6,436 bases of DNA from Frankiaceae bacterium (GCA_026786045.1 JAJAYV010000204.1:1-6436); one strand, 5' to 3'; positions 1 through 6,215 are shown, counted from the first letter of the stretch. Translations and numbers: made by a program. The notes: generated by a model not told the origin, from the letters alone.

Positions 1-1028
1 ACCTCGGCGACGAGTCCGTCGTCGAGCAGCGCTCGCAGCGCGGGCTCCAGCCGCGCGCCGATCGCCGTCGCGCGGTCCAGCAGGCCGTCGGCCTCGGTGA
101 CGTCCAGGCACGCGAGGGCGGCCGCGCAGGCGGCAGCGTGGCCGGAGCAGGTGTAGCCATGGCGGAGCACGAAGGACGGGTCGGCGGACAGCGCCTCGTG
201 CACCGACGGCGCCAGGAGCACCCCGCCGAGCGGGACGTAGCCGCTGGTCACGCCCTTGGCGAAGGTGGTGAGGTCGGCCTGCACGCCGTAGTGCTGTCCG
301 CCGAACCAGCTGCCCAGGCGGCCGAAGCCGGTGATCACCTCGTCGAGCACGAGGTGCGCGCCGTGCTCGTCGCACAGAGCGCGCAGGCCCTCGAGGTAGC
401 CCGGCGCCGGCGGCCACACGCCCCCGGCGCCGATCACCGGCTCGGCGAAGACGGCGGCGACCCGGCCGGGGTGCTGCTCGAAGGCGGCGCGCACGCCGTC
501 GAGGTCGTCCTTGCCGGCCTGTACGACGTCGAGCAGCCCGGGACCGAAGCCCTCGCGGTTGAGGGGCAGCCCCGTCAGCGCGGTGCCGCCGTAGTTGACG
601 CCGTGGTAGCTCGGCACCCGGCTGATGACGACGGTTCGCTCCGGCTCCCCGCGCTGCGCGTGGGCGATGCGGCTCAGCTTCAGAGCGGTGTCGACGGCCT
701 CCGAGCCGCCGCTGGTGAGGAACACCCGGCTGCCGGGGACCGGAGCGAGCGCCACGAGCCGCTCGGCCAGCTCCTCCGCGCGCGGGTTCGAGAAGCGCTC
801 GAAGCAGTGGTGCGTCTCGAGCTCCGACATCTGCCGGGCCACGGCGTCGACGACCTCGCGCCGCGCGTGGCCGACGTTGCAGTGCCACAGCGACGCCATG
901 GCATCGACGTAGCGGCGGCCCTCGCGGTCGAAGACCAGCGCCCCCTCGCCGCGCACCATCGTGATGAACGAGTCGGCCGCAGCAGCAGGCTTGGCGAACG
1001 GGTGCAGCAGCGGTCCGGGTCCGTTCAT
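1..1028 (-). CDS. Class III PLP aminotransferase, C-terminus cut by the window edge
   Basis: This is a fold-type I, class III pyridoxal-phosphate aminotransferase, a cytoplasmic enzyme family that moves the amino group of omega-amino acids or diamines to pyruvate or 2-oxoglutarate. The visible 342 residues include the RGEG N-terminal motif (about 26-29), an active-site Trp (W48, in SLWHCNVGHA), the phosphate-binding loop TSGGSEA (105-111), the YHG stacking motif (141-143), DEVITGFGR with cofactor-binding D229, and FAKG with Schiff-base lysine K258. The D-to-K spacing of 29 matches the second aminotransferase at 1695-3104. The family is usually 430-470 residues, so roughly 90-120 C-terminal residues lie beyond the left edge. 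The ATG directly follows the stop of the Lrp-type gene (TAGATG) and has no strong Shine-Dalgarno, so translation is probably coupled. The context suggests a polyamine or GABA/beta-alanine-type substrate. The family and frame are certain, the substrate is not. Confidence 0.93.
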   Translation of the reverse strand, partial: MNGPGPLLHPFAKPAAAADSFITMVRGEGALVFDREGRRYVDAMASLWHCNVGHARREVVDAVARQMSELETHHCFERFSNPRAEELAERLVALAPVPGSRVFLTSGGSEAVDTALKLSRIAHAQRGEPERTVVISRVPSYHGVNYGGTALTGLPLNREGFGPGLLDVVQAGKDDLDGVRAAFEQHPGRVAAVFAEPVIGAGGVWPPAPGYLEGLRALCDEHGAHLVLDEVITGFGRLGSWFGGQHYGVQADLTTFAKGVTSGYVPLGGVLLAPSVHEALSADPSFVLRHGYTCSGHAAACAAALACLDVTEADGLLDRATAIGARLEPALRALLDDGLVAE

Positions 1029-1520
1029 CTAGGGCGTCCCGTAGTTGTAGGTCTGCTTGTGCACGCGCAGGCAGATGGAGGTCTCGGTCTCACTGACGCC
1101 GGGCACCGGGCGGATCTGGTCGTTGATGATGCTGAGCAGGTGCTCGTTGTCGCGGCACACCAGCTCGAGCAGCAGGTCGTAGCGCCCGGAGGTCAGGACG
1201 CAGTAGTCGACCTCGGGGATGGCGCTGATCGCGTCGGCGGCCTCGCGCGCGTCACCGGTCACCCGCACACCGACGCTGGCCATCACGCCGAAGCCCAGCG
1301 TGATCGGGTCGGTGACGGCGACGATCTGCAGCACCCCGCTCTCGACGAGCGCCTTGACCCGCTGGCGGACCGCCGCCTCGGACAGCCCGACGGCCTCGCC
1401 GATCGCGGTGTAGGAGCGCCGTCCGTCCTCCTGCAGCTGGCGCAGGATCGCCTTGCCGACGTCGTCGAGCAGCAGCGCCGGTGCACTGCCCGCACGAGCA
1501 GGGCCGCGCGGACGCGCCAT
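1029..1520 (-). CDS. Lrp/AsnC-family transcriptional regulator
   Basis: This 163-residue protein has the normal length of an Lrp/AsnC regulator, a family that binds DNA as dimers or higher oligomers and responds to amino acids or related small molecules. Residues about 18-66 form the winged HTH (LLLDDVGKAILRQLQEDGR, then GEAVGLSEAAVRQRVKALVESG). Residues about 74-157 form the RAM/AsnC ligand-binding domain, with the typical TSGRYDLLLELVCRD stretch near 110-124. I chose the ATG at 1520 over an upstream in-frame start at 1565 because a perfect AGGAGG lies four bases before it, and because the extra 15 residues are not family-like. It is co-directional with and abuts the aminotransferase gene at 1-1028, and is divergent from the aminotransferase at 1695. 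It probably controls these genes and possibly itself. The ligand is unknown; an amine, GABA or an amino acid is an inference from context. Confidence 0.95.
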   Translation of the reverse strand: MARPRGPARAGSAPALLLDDVGKAILRQLQEDGRRSYTAIGEAVGLSEAAVRQRVKALVESGVLQIVAVTDPITLGFGVMASVGVRVTGDAREAADAISAIPEVDYCVLTSGRYDLLLELVCRDNEHLLSIINDQIRPVPGVSETETSICLRVHKQTYNYGTP

Positions 1521-1524
1521 GTTT

Positions 1525-1530
1525 CCTCCT
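1525..1530 (-). promoter_or_regulatory. Shine-Dalgarno site of the Lrp-type gene
   Basis: The minus strand reads AGGAGGAAACATG, a full-consensus ribosome binding site four bases before the ATG at 1520. It decides the start in favour of 1520 over the in-frame start at 1565. Confidence 0.85.
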
Positions 1531-1581
1531 GGGGCCGGACGGGCGGACGGCTCGGACACTCTCACACCCGCGAGCCATGGA

Positions 1582-1620
1582 CCAGGACGTGTCCGCGATT
1601 CTCGTCGTCCAGGACGTCCT
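1582..1620. repeat. Candidate operator: 9-bp direct repeat and 10-bp palindrome in the divergent region
   Basis: CCAGGACGT occurs at 1582-1590 and again at 1609-1617, exactly 27 bp apart. Each copy begins a GGAC...GTCC inverted repeat: GGACGTGTCC at 1585-1594, and the perfect palindrome AGGACGTCCT at 1611-1620. Further GGAC words occur at 1537, 1545 and 1554, towards the regulator gene. Lrp/AsnC proteins commonly bind several phased, degenerate sites in their own divergent region, so this is a reasonable operator candidate. In DNA this GC-rich, short GGAC words are also common by chance. Confidence 0.3.
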
Positions 1621-1626
1621 TGACCA
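1598..1626 (-). promoter_or_regulatory. Candidate promoter for the Lrp-type gene and downstream aminotransferase
   Basis: On the minus strand TGGTCA (1626-1621) and GAGAAT (1603-1598) each match four of six bases of the primary sigma-factor consensus, with a 17-bp spacer. The spacer contains the palindrome at 1611-1620. A start near 1590 would give a leader of about 70 nt. The match is modest, and actinobacterial promoters are hard to call by eye. Confidence 0.3.
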
Positions 1627-1648
1627 CCGATAGCGACTCGGCCATGCT
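1620..1648 (+). promoter_or_regulatory. Candidate promoter for the plus-strand aminotransferase
   Basis: TTGACC (1620-1625) matches five of six bases of a -35 box. It is followed after 17 bp by CATGCT (1643-1648), a weak -10 that keeps the conserved A2 and T6. The -35 lies on top of the candidate minus-strand -35 (1621-1626), so the two promoters would be back to back and a protein bound there could affect both. A start near 1655 would give a leader of about 40 nt. Confidence 0.35.
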
Positions 1649-1659
1649 GTTCGTACTGT

Positions 1660-1677
1660 GTGATCCGTCAGGATCGC
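1660..1677 (+). other. Small hairpin in the leader of the plus-strand aminotransferase
   Basis: GATCC (1662-1666) and GGATC (1671-1675) are perfect inverted repeats around a four-base loop, GTCA. In RNA the stem can grow to seven pairs through a U-G wobble and a G-C pair. It ends just ahead of the ribosome binding site at 1681, so it could be a DNA operator half-site pair or a leader hairpin that leaves the site open. No function can be assigned. Confidence 0.3.
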
Positions 1678-1680
1678 CCG

Positions 1681-1686
1681 AAAGGA
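1681..1686 (+). promoter_or_regulatory. Ribosome binding site that sets the aminotransferase start
   Basis: AAAGGA lies eight bases before the ATG at 1695. An in-frame ATG at 1644 would add 17 residues but has no purine-rich site before it, so 1695 is preferred. Confidence 0.65.
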
Positions 1687-1694
1687 CCCCACCG

Positions 1695-3104
1695 ATGACG
1701 ACCACCCCGCAGGACGGCCCGGCCGGCTACGCCCGCCTCGGCGACGACGCGCTGGCGGCCTCCGCGCGCGACCACCTCTGGATGCACTTCACCCGGCACT
1801 CGACCTTCCAGGAGGGCGGCTCGGTCCCGATCATCACCCGGGGCGAGGGCGCCTACATCTGGGACTCCGCCGGTCGCCGCTACCTCGACGGGCTGTCGGG
1901 GCTGTTCGTGGTGCAGGCCGGTCACGGCCGCCAGGAGCTGGCCGAGGCCGCGGCGCGCCAGGCCAGCACGCTGGGCTTCTTCCCGCTGTGGTCCTACGCC
2001 CACCCGGAGGCGATCCAGCTGGCCGAGCGGCTCGCCAGCCTGGCCCCCGGCGACCTCAACCGGGTCTTCTTCACCACCGGCGGCGGCGAGGCGGTCGAGA
2101 CGGCCTGGAAGCTCGCCAAGCAGTACTTCAAGCTCACCGGCAAGCCGACGAAGCACAAGGTCATCAGCCGCGCGGTCGCCTACCACGGCACCTCGCAGGG
2201 CGCGCTGTCGATCACCGGCATCCCCGAGGCCAAGATGTACTTCGAGCCGCTGGTGCCCGGGGCGCACAAGGCCGCCAACACCAACTTCTACCGCGCGCCG
2301 GAGCACGGCGACGACCTCGAGGCGTTCGGCCGCTGGGCCGCCGACCAGATCGAGATCGCGATCGAGATGGAGGGGCCGGACACCGTCGCGGCGGTGTTCG
2401 TCGAGCCGGTCCAGAACTCCGGCGGCTGCTTCCCGCCGCCGCCCGGCTACTTCGCCCGGCTGCGCGAGATCTGTGACCGGCACGACGTCCTGCTCGTCAG
2501 CGACGAGGTCATCTGCGCCTTCGGCCGGCTGGGCACCACCTTCGCCTGCGAGAAGATGGACTACCAGCCCGACATGATCACGTGCGCGAAGGGGATGACG
2601 TCGGGCTACTCCCCTATCGGCGCGATGATCGCCACGGACCGGCTGATGGAGCCCTTCCTCTCCGGCACCGACTACTTCGCGCACGGCTACACCTTCGGCG
2701 GGCACCCGGTGTCGGCCGCCGTGGCGATGGCCAACCTGGACCTGTTCGACCGCGAGGGCCTCAACCGCAACGTGCTCGACAACGAGAAGGGCTTCCGCAC
2801 CACGCTGGAGAAGCTGCTCGACCTGCCGATCGTCGGCGACGTACGAGGTGACGGCTACTTCTACGGGATCGAGCTCGTCAAGGACAAGGCGACCAAGGAG
2901 ACCTTCGACGACGACGAGTCAGAGCGACTGCTGCGCGGCTTCTTGTCCAAGGAGCTGTTCGCCAGCGGGCTGTACTGCCGCGCCGACGACCGCGGCGACC
3001 CGGTCATCCAGCTGGCGCCGCCGCTGATCTGCGGTCAGGAGCACTTCGACGAGATCGAGCAGGTGCTGCGCGACGTGCTGCAGCGCGCCTGGGCCCAGCT
3101 CTAG
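1695..3104 (+). CDS. Class III PLP aminotransferase (putative polyamine/omega-amino acid aminotransferase)
   Basis: This complete 469-residue enzyme belongs to the class III aminotransferases often labelled aspartate aminotransferase family in actinobacteria. Visible parts are the N-terminal HLWMHFTRHSTF segment (27-38), RGEG (49-52), the phosphate loop TTGGGEA (127-133), YHG (163-165), DEVICAFGR with D270, CAKG with Schiff-base K299, and YCRADDRGDPVIQLAPP near the end. R429 there aligns by motif with the switching arginine of omega-transaminases that accepts alpha-carboxylates. The usual active-site Trp after SGL is Phe71. The reaction is probably amine or omega-amino acid plus pyruvate giving aldehyde plus alanine. 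An open frame continues upstream for 519 codons, but this is antisense shadow of the two neighbouring genes. The gene is divergent from the Lrp-type regulator and converges on the FAD oxidoreductase, with stops overlapping in CTAG. A putrescine-pyruvate (SpuC-like) role is inferred from context. Confidence 0.94.
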   Translation: MTTTPQDGPAGYARLGDDALAASARDHLWMHFTRHSTFQEGGSVPIITRGEGAYIWDSAGRRYLDGLSGLFVVQAGHGRQELAEAAARQASTLGFFPLWSYAHPEAIQLAERLASLAPGDLNRVFFTTGGGEAVETAWKLAKQYFKLTGKPTKHKVISRAVAYHGTSQGALSITGIPEAKMYFEPLVPGAHKAANTNFYRAPEHGDDLEAFGRWAADQIEIAIEMEGPDTVAAVFVEPVQNSGGCFPPPPGYFARLREICDRHDVLLVSDEVICAFGRLGTTFACEKMDYQPDMITCAKGMTSGYSPIGAMIATDRLMEPFLSGTDYFAHGYTFGGHPVSAAVAMANLDLFDREGLNRNVLDNEKGFRTTLEKLLDLPIVGDVRGDGYFYGIELVKDKATKETFDDDESERLLRGFLSKELFASGLYCRADDRGDPVIQLAPPLICGQEHFDEIEQVLRDVLQRAWAQL

Positions 3105-4510
3105 CCGCGTCCTGAGACCAGGTCCGCCACACGGGCCAGCCGGCTCGTGCGGCCCAGACCGCGCGCCTCGCGCCGGTCGGCCTCCCGGTAGAGCGCGTAC
3201 AGGGCGTGCACGCCGAGCCAGCGCAGCGGCTCGGGCTCCCAGCGCCGGACCTGCCGGCCGGTCCACGGCAGGCGGGTGAGCTCGGTGTCGCGGCCGAGCA
3301 CCAGGTCGCGCAGCGTGCGGCCGGCCAGGTTGGTCGTCGTCAGACCGCTGCCGACGTAGCCGCCCGCCCAGCCGAGACCGGTCTGCCGGTCGAGGTGGAC
3401 CGTCGGCGACCAGTCCCGCGGCACCCCCAGGACCCCGCACCAGGCGTGCGCCACCGGCACCTCCCGCACCGCCGGGAAGAAGTCGTGCAGCAGCCTCGTG
3501 AGCGCGCGCACCGTCGCCGGCTGGGTGCGGCCGTGCACGTCGGTGCGGGAGCCGAAACGGTAGGGCACGCCGCGCCCACCGAAGGCGATCCGCCCGTCAG
3601 CGGTGCGCTGGCCGTAGACGTAGGCGTGTGCCGAGTCGCCCAGCAGCTCGGCGCCGGACCAGCCGACCTGCGCCCGGACGTCGTCCGGCAGAGGGTCGGT
3701 CACCACCATGGCGGAGTTCATCGGCAGCCAGCTGCGCCGCTCCCCCGGCAGGCCCGAGCTGAAGCCTTCCAGGCAGCGCAGCACGTGCGTCGCGCGCACG
3801 GTGCCGCGGTCGGTGACGGCCGCCCCCGGCCGGACCGAGGTCACCGTCGTCCGCTCGTGCAGGCGCACGCCCAGGCGCTCCACCGCCGCGGCCACGCCCT
3901 GCACGAGCCTGGCCGGCTGGACCCGGGCGGCCCCGGCGACGTGCAGCCCCGCAAGCGCACCGCTCACCCGGATCCGCTCGGCGGTCTGGTCCGCGTCGAG
4001 CTCGCGCACCTGCGCGCCCCACCGACGCTCCTGCTCGGCCTGCGCCGCCAGGCGCTCGCACTGGGCCCGGCTGCGGGCGACGAACAGGATCCCGTCCTGC
4101 TGCACGTCGGCGTCCACGCCCTCCTCGCGCAGCACGGCCAGCACCTCGTCGACGGCGGCCCGCATCTGCGCGTGCAGCGCCTGCACCCCCACCTCGCCGT
4201 GCGAGCGCAGGTAGGTCCGGGCCGGCGCCGCCACCTCGGCCGACAGCCAGCCGCCGTTGCGCCCGGAAGCGCCGTAGCCGCAGAACTCGCGCTCGAGGAC
4301 CACGACGTCCAGATCCGGCTGCGCACGCTTGAGGTAGTACGCCGTCCAGAGCCCGGTGAGCCCCCCGCCGACGATGCAGACGTCGGCGTCGCGGTCGCCG
4401 GGCAACGGCGCGCGTGACGCCGGGAGGCCGGTCTGCTCGTACCAGAAGGACACCCCGCCGTTGGGCACCCCCTCGGCCGTGGCCGCGGCGTAGCGGGAAC
4501 CCGGGCTCAT
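3101..4510 (-). CDS. FAD-dependent amine oxidoreductase, DAO family (PuuB-like)
   Basis: This 469-residue flavoprotein has the DAO (D-amino-acid/glycine oxidase) fold seen in gamma-glutamylputrescine oxidase. The N-terminal dinucleotide fold is plain: DADVCIVGGGLTGLWTAYYL (41-60, GGGLTG at 48-53) with the ribose-binding acidic residue at the end of strand 2 (E73 in VVLERE). It is followed by GASGRNGGWLS (80-90), typical of this family. A second FAD-contacting stretch near the end reads GLGWAGGYVGSGL (378-390), then TNLAGRTLRDLVLG. No signal peptide or membrane segment is seen, so it is cytosolic. It likely oxidises a primary or secondary amine of an imported polyamine to an imine/aldehyde with release of H2O2 or electron transfer. 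The ATG at 4510 overlaps the stop of the PotC-like gene (ATGA), placing it last in the transporter operon. The same frame stays open upstream to 5140, but that part is antisense shadow. No gamma-glutamylputrescine ligase is in the window, so the exact substrate is open. Confidence 0.92.
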   Translation of the reverse strand: MSPGSRYAAATAEGVPNGGVSFWYEQTGLPASRAPLPGDRDADVCIVGGGLTGLWTAYYLKRAQPDLDVVVLEREFCGYGASGRNGGWLSAEVAAPARTYLRSHGEVGVQALHAQMRAAVDEVLAVLREEGVDADVQQDGILFVARSRAQCERLAAQAEQERRWGAQVRELDADQTAERIRVSGALAGLHVAGAARVQPARLVQGVAAAVERLGVRLHERTTVTSVRPGAAVTDRGTVRATHVLRCLEGFSSGLPGERRSWLPMNSAMVVTDPLPDDVRAQVGWSGAELLGDSAHAYVYGQRTADGRIAFGGRGVPYRFGSRTDVHGRTQPATVRALTRLLHDFFPAVREVPVAHAWCGVLGVPRDWSPTVHLDRQTGLGWAGGYVGSGLTTTNLAGRTLRDLVLGRDTELTRLPWTGRQVRRWEPEPLRWLGVHALYALYREADRREARGLGRTSRLARVADLVSGRG

Positions 4511-5316
4511 CCGGTGGTCGCCCCCGTGCGGGCCTTGCGCACGACCTCCGCGCCGCCGACGAGCAGCAGGGCGAGCAGGAACATGCCCGTGCCGATGACG
4601 TTCACCTCCGGCGGGACACCGCGCTGCGCCGCGCCCCAGACGTACATGGGGAAGGTGATCGTGTTGCCCGAGTTGAAGTTCGTGATGATGAAGTCGTCGA
4701 AGGACAGCGCGAAGGCGAGCAGGGCGCCGGCGAAGATGCCCGGGGCAGCCAGCGGCAGGGTGATCCGCCGGAAGGTCTGCCACTCGTCGGCATAGAGGTC
4801 CATCGCCGCCTCCTCGAGCCGGCTGTCGAAACCGGCCAGCCGCGCCTTCACCGTCACGACGACGAAGCTGACCGTGAACAGGATGTGCGCGATGACGATG
4901 GTCCAGAAGCCCGTCGCCACACCGGCGTTGACGAACAGCGTCAGCAGGGACGCGCCCATGACCACCTCGGGCGTGGCCATCGGGAGGAAGACCAGCAGGC
5001 TCGTCCCCGCTCGCCCGCGGAAGGAGTGGCGGACCAGCCCGAACGCCAGCAGCGTCCCGAGCAGGGTCGCCACCAGGGTCGCGATCACACCGATCTGCAG
5101 GCTCAGCAGCACCGAGTCGCACATGCCGGGGACCGAGCACGGATCGCGCCAGGAGTCGAGCGTGAAGCCGCTCCAGGAGAAGTTGAACCGGCCGGCCGGG
5201 TCGTTGAAGGAGAAGGCCACGACGACGAAGACCGGCAGGAACAGGTAGAGCAGGACCAGGACGCCGAAGGCGAGCACGAGGTGCTTGCGCGCGGCGCGCA
5301 CCGTCCGGGCGATCAC
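4507..5316 (-). CDS. potC: Polyamine ABC transporter permease, PotC-like
   Basis: This 269-residue inner-membrane permease is one of the two channel subunits of a spermidine/putrescine-type ABC importer. Hydrophobic segments lie near residues 13-35, 70-95, 105-129, 135-158, 187-207 and 238-256, giving the usual six helices. FSFNDP (36-40) after helix 1 and LSFDDFIITNFNSG (204-217) are PotC hallmarks. The coupling (EAA) loop is EEAAMDLYADEWQTFRRITLP (168-188), with Tyr175 where the classic motif has Gly. The first external loop has a Cys pair, C60 and C66 (DPCSVPGMCD). The start is GTG at 5316, in a GTGA overlap with the PotB-like stop and five bases after AAGGAG; the same frame runs on to 6132 only as shadow. 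The end overlaps the oxidoreductase start (ATGA). Polyamine specificity is by family and context. Confidence 0.93.
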   Translation of the reverse strand: MIARTVRAARKHLVLAFGVLVLLYLFLPVFVVVAFSFNDPAGRFNFSWSGFTLDSWRDPCSVPGMCDSVLLSLQIGVIATLVATLLGTLLAFGLVRHSFRGRAGTSLLVFLPMATPEVVMGASLLTLFVNAGVATGFWTIVIAHILFTVSFVVVTVKARLAGFDSRLEEAAMDLYADEWQTFRRITLPLAAPGIFAGALLAFALSFDDFIITNFNSGNTITFPMYVWGAAQRGVPPEVNVIGTGMFLLALLLVGGAEVVRKARTGATTG

Positions 5317-6215
5317 AGCAGCTCCTTCGCGCCGACGCGCTTGACGTAGGACAGCACCAGCACCAGCACGGTGAGCATCACCGTGATCGACAGCGCGGCG
5401 GCGACCGGGTAGTCCAGCACGGTGAGGAAGCGGCTCTGGATGACGTTGCCGATCATCTGCGAGCCGGGGTTGCCGAGGAACTGCACGTTGACGTAGTCGC
5501 CCGCGGCCGGGATGAACGTCAGCAGGGTGCCGGCGACGACGCCGGGGATGGACAGCGGCCAGGTGACGGCCCAGAACGCCCGCGCCGGCGTGGCGTAGAG
5601 GTCGGTCGCGGCTTCGAGCAGCCGCGGGTCGATCTTCTCCAGGCTGGCGTAGAGGGGCAGGACCATGAACGGCAGGAAGTTGTAGGTCAGGCCGAGCACG
5701 ACCGCCGCCGGGGTCGCGAGCAGCCGGCCGTTCTCCCCCAGCAGGCCGATCCACTGGAGCGCACCGACGACCCACCCCTGGTCGGCCAGGACGATCTTCC
5801 AGGCCAGCGTGCGGATGAGGAAGCTGGTGAAGAACGGCGCGATCACCAGGACGAGCATGAGGTTGCGCCAGCGACCGGCCTTGAAGGCGATGGCGTAGGC
5901 GAGGGGGTAGCCGATGAGCAGCGCGAGCACCGTGGCCGAGCCGGCGTAGAGGAACGAGCGCACGAGCTGGTCGCCGTAGGTCGACCAGGCATCGGTGTAG
6001 GTGGACCAGGTCCACGTGAGCGCGTAGCCGGTCTGCAGCGAACCGGTCTGCAGGGACGTCGAGGCGAGCGTGATCATCGGTACGAGGAAGAACAGCGCGA
6101 GCCAGAGCAGCCCGGGCAGCAGCAGCACCCACGGCGGTCGCCGCCGGGGAATCGGGACGTCCAGCTCGATCTCCAGCTCGACCGGTGCCACCTCGCGCGC
6201 CAGGACCGACGTCAC
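5313..6215 (-). CDS. potB: Polyamine ABC transporter permease, PotB-like
   Basis: This 300-residue inner-membrane permease partners the PotC-like protein. A charged cytoplasmic N-terminus of about 28 residues (acidic ELEIELD, then basic PRRRPP) precedes helix 1 (WVLLLPGLLWLALFFLVPMI). Further helices lie near 86-111, 119-144, 165-190, 216-237 and 269-291. The segment IAPFFTSFLIRTLAWKIVL (125-143) is typical of PotB and related permeases. The EAA coupling loop is LLEAATDLYATPARAFWAV (199-217), with Tyr207 in place of the usual Gly. The GTG start at 6215 overlaps the PotA-like stop as GTGA and has no strong Shine-Dalgarno of its own, so reinitiation from the upstream gene is likely. The gene ends in another GTGA overlap with potC. 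Confidence 0.94.
   Translation of the reverse strand: MTSVLAREVAPVELEIELDVPIPRRRPPWVLLLPGLLWLALFFLVPMITLASTSLQTGSLQTGYALTWTWSTYTDAWSTYGDQLVRSFLYAGSATVLALLIGYPLAYAIAFKAGRWRNLMLVLVIAPFFTSFLIRTLAWKIVLADQGWVVGALQWIGLLGENGRLLATPAAVVLGLTYNFLPFMVLPLYASLEKIDPRLLEAATDLYATPARAFWAVTWPLSIPGVVAGTLLTFIPAAGDYVNVQFLGNPGSQMIGNVIQSRFLTVLDYPVAAALSITVMLTVLVLVLSYVKRVGAKELL
5322..5327 (-). promoter_or_regulatory. Ribosome binding site for the PotC-like gene
   Basis: AAGGAG on the minus strand, inside the last codons of the PotB-like gene, lies five bases before the GTG at 5316. It supports that GTG as the start. Confidence 0.65.

Noticed and set aside
138..1694. A 519-codon open frame on the plus strand joined in frame to the aminotransferase at 1695, which would make a 988-residue fusion.
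   Set aside because: It is antisense to the left aminotransferase and the Lrp-type gene, both of which show full family motifs. Its composition is His/Arg/Ala/Val-rich shadow typical of high-GC DNA, and a ribosome binding site marks 1695 as the start.
1668..2705. A 345-codon minus-strand open frame.
   Set aside because: It is antisense to the well-supported aminotransferase at 1695-3104, has no domain-like motifs, and is expected from codon bias in GC-rich genes.
3105..3180. A possible terminator after the convergent stops, with AGCCGGCT and related palindromic words.
   Set aside because: The words lie within the oxidoreductase coding sequence, form no long stem followed by a T-run, and are expected by chance at this GC content.
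3206..4417. A 403-codon plus-strand open frame.
   Set aside because: It is antisense to the FAD oxidoreductase, which shows a clear dinucleotide-binding fold. The translated frame is low-complexity shadow.
4511..5140. A 210-codon upstream extension of the oxidoreductase.
   Set aside because: It reads through the PotC-like gene in the wrong frame. The ATG at 4510 in the ATGA overlap gives the normal family length and N-terminus.
4414..5349. A 311-codon plus-strand open frame rich in Glu, Asp, Arg and Gln.
   Set aside because: It is the antisense reflection of the hydrophobic permease genes; leucine and valine codons on one strand give charged residues on the other.
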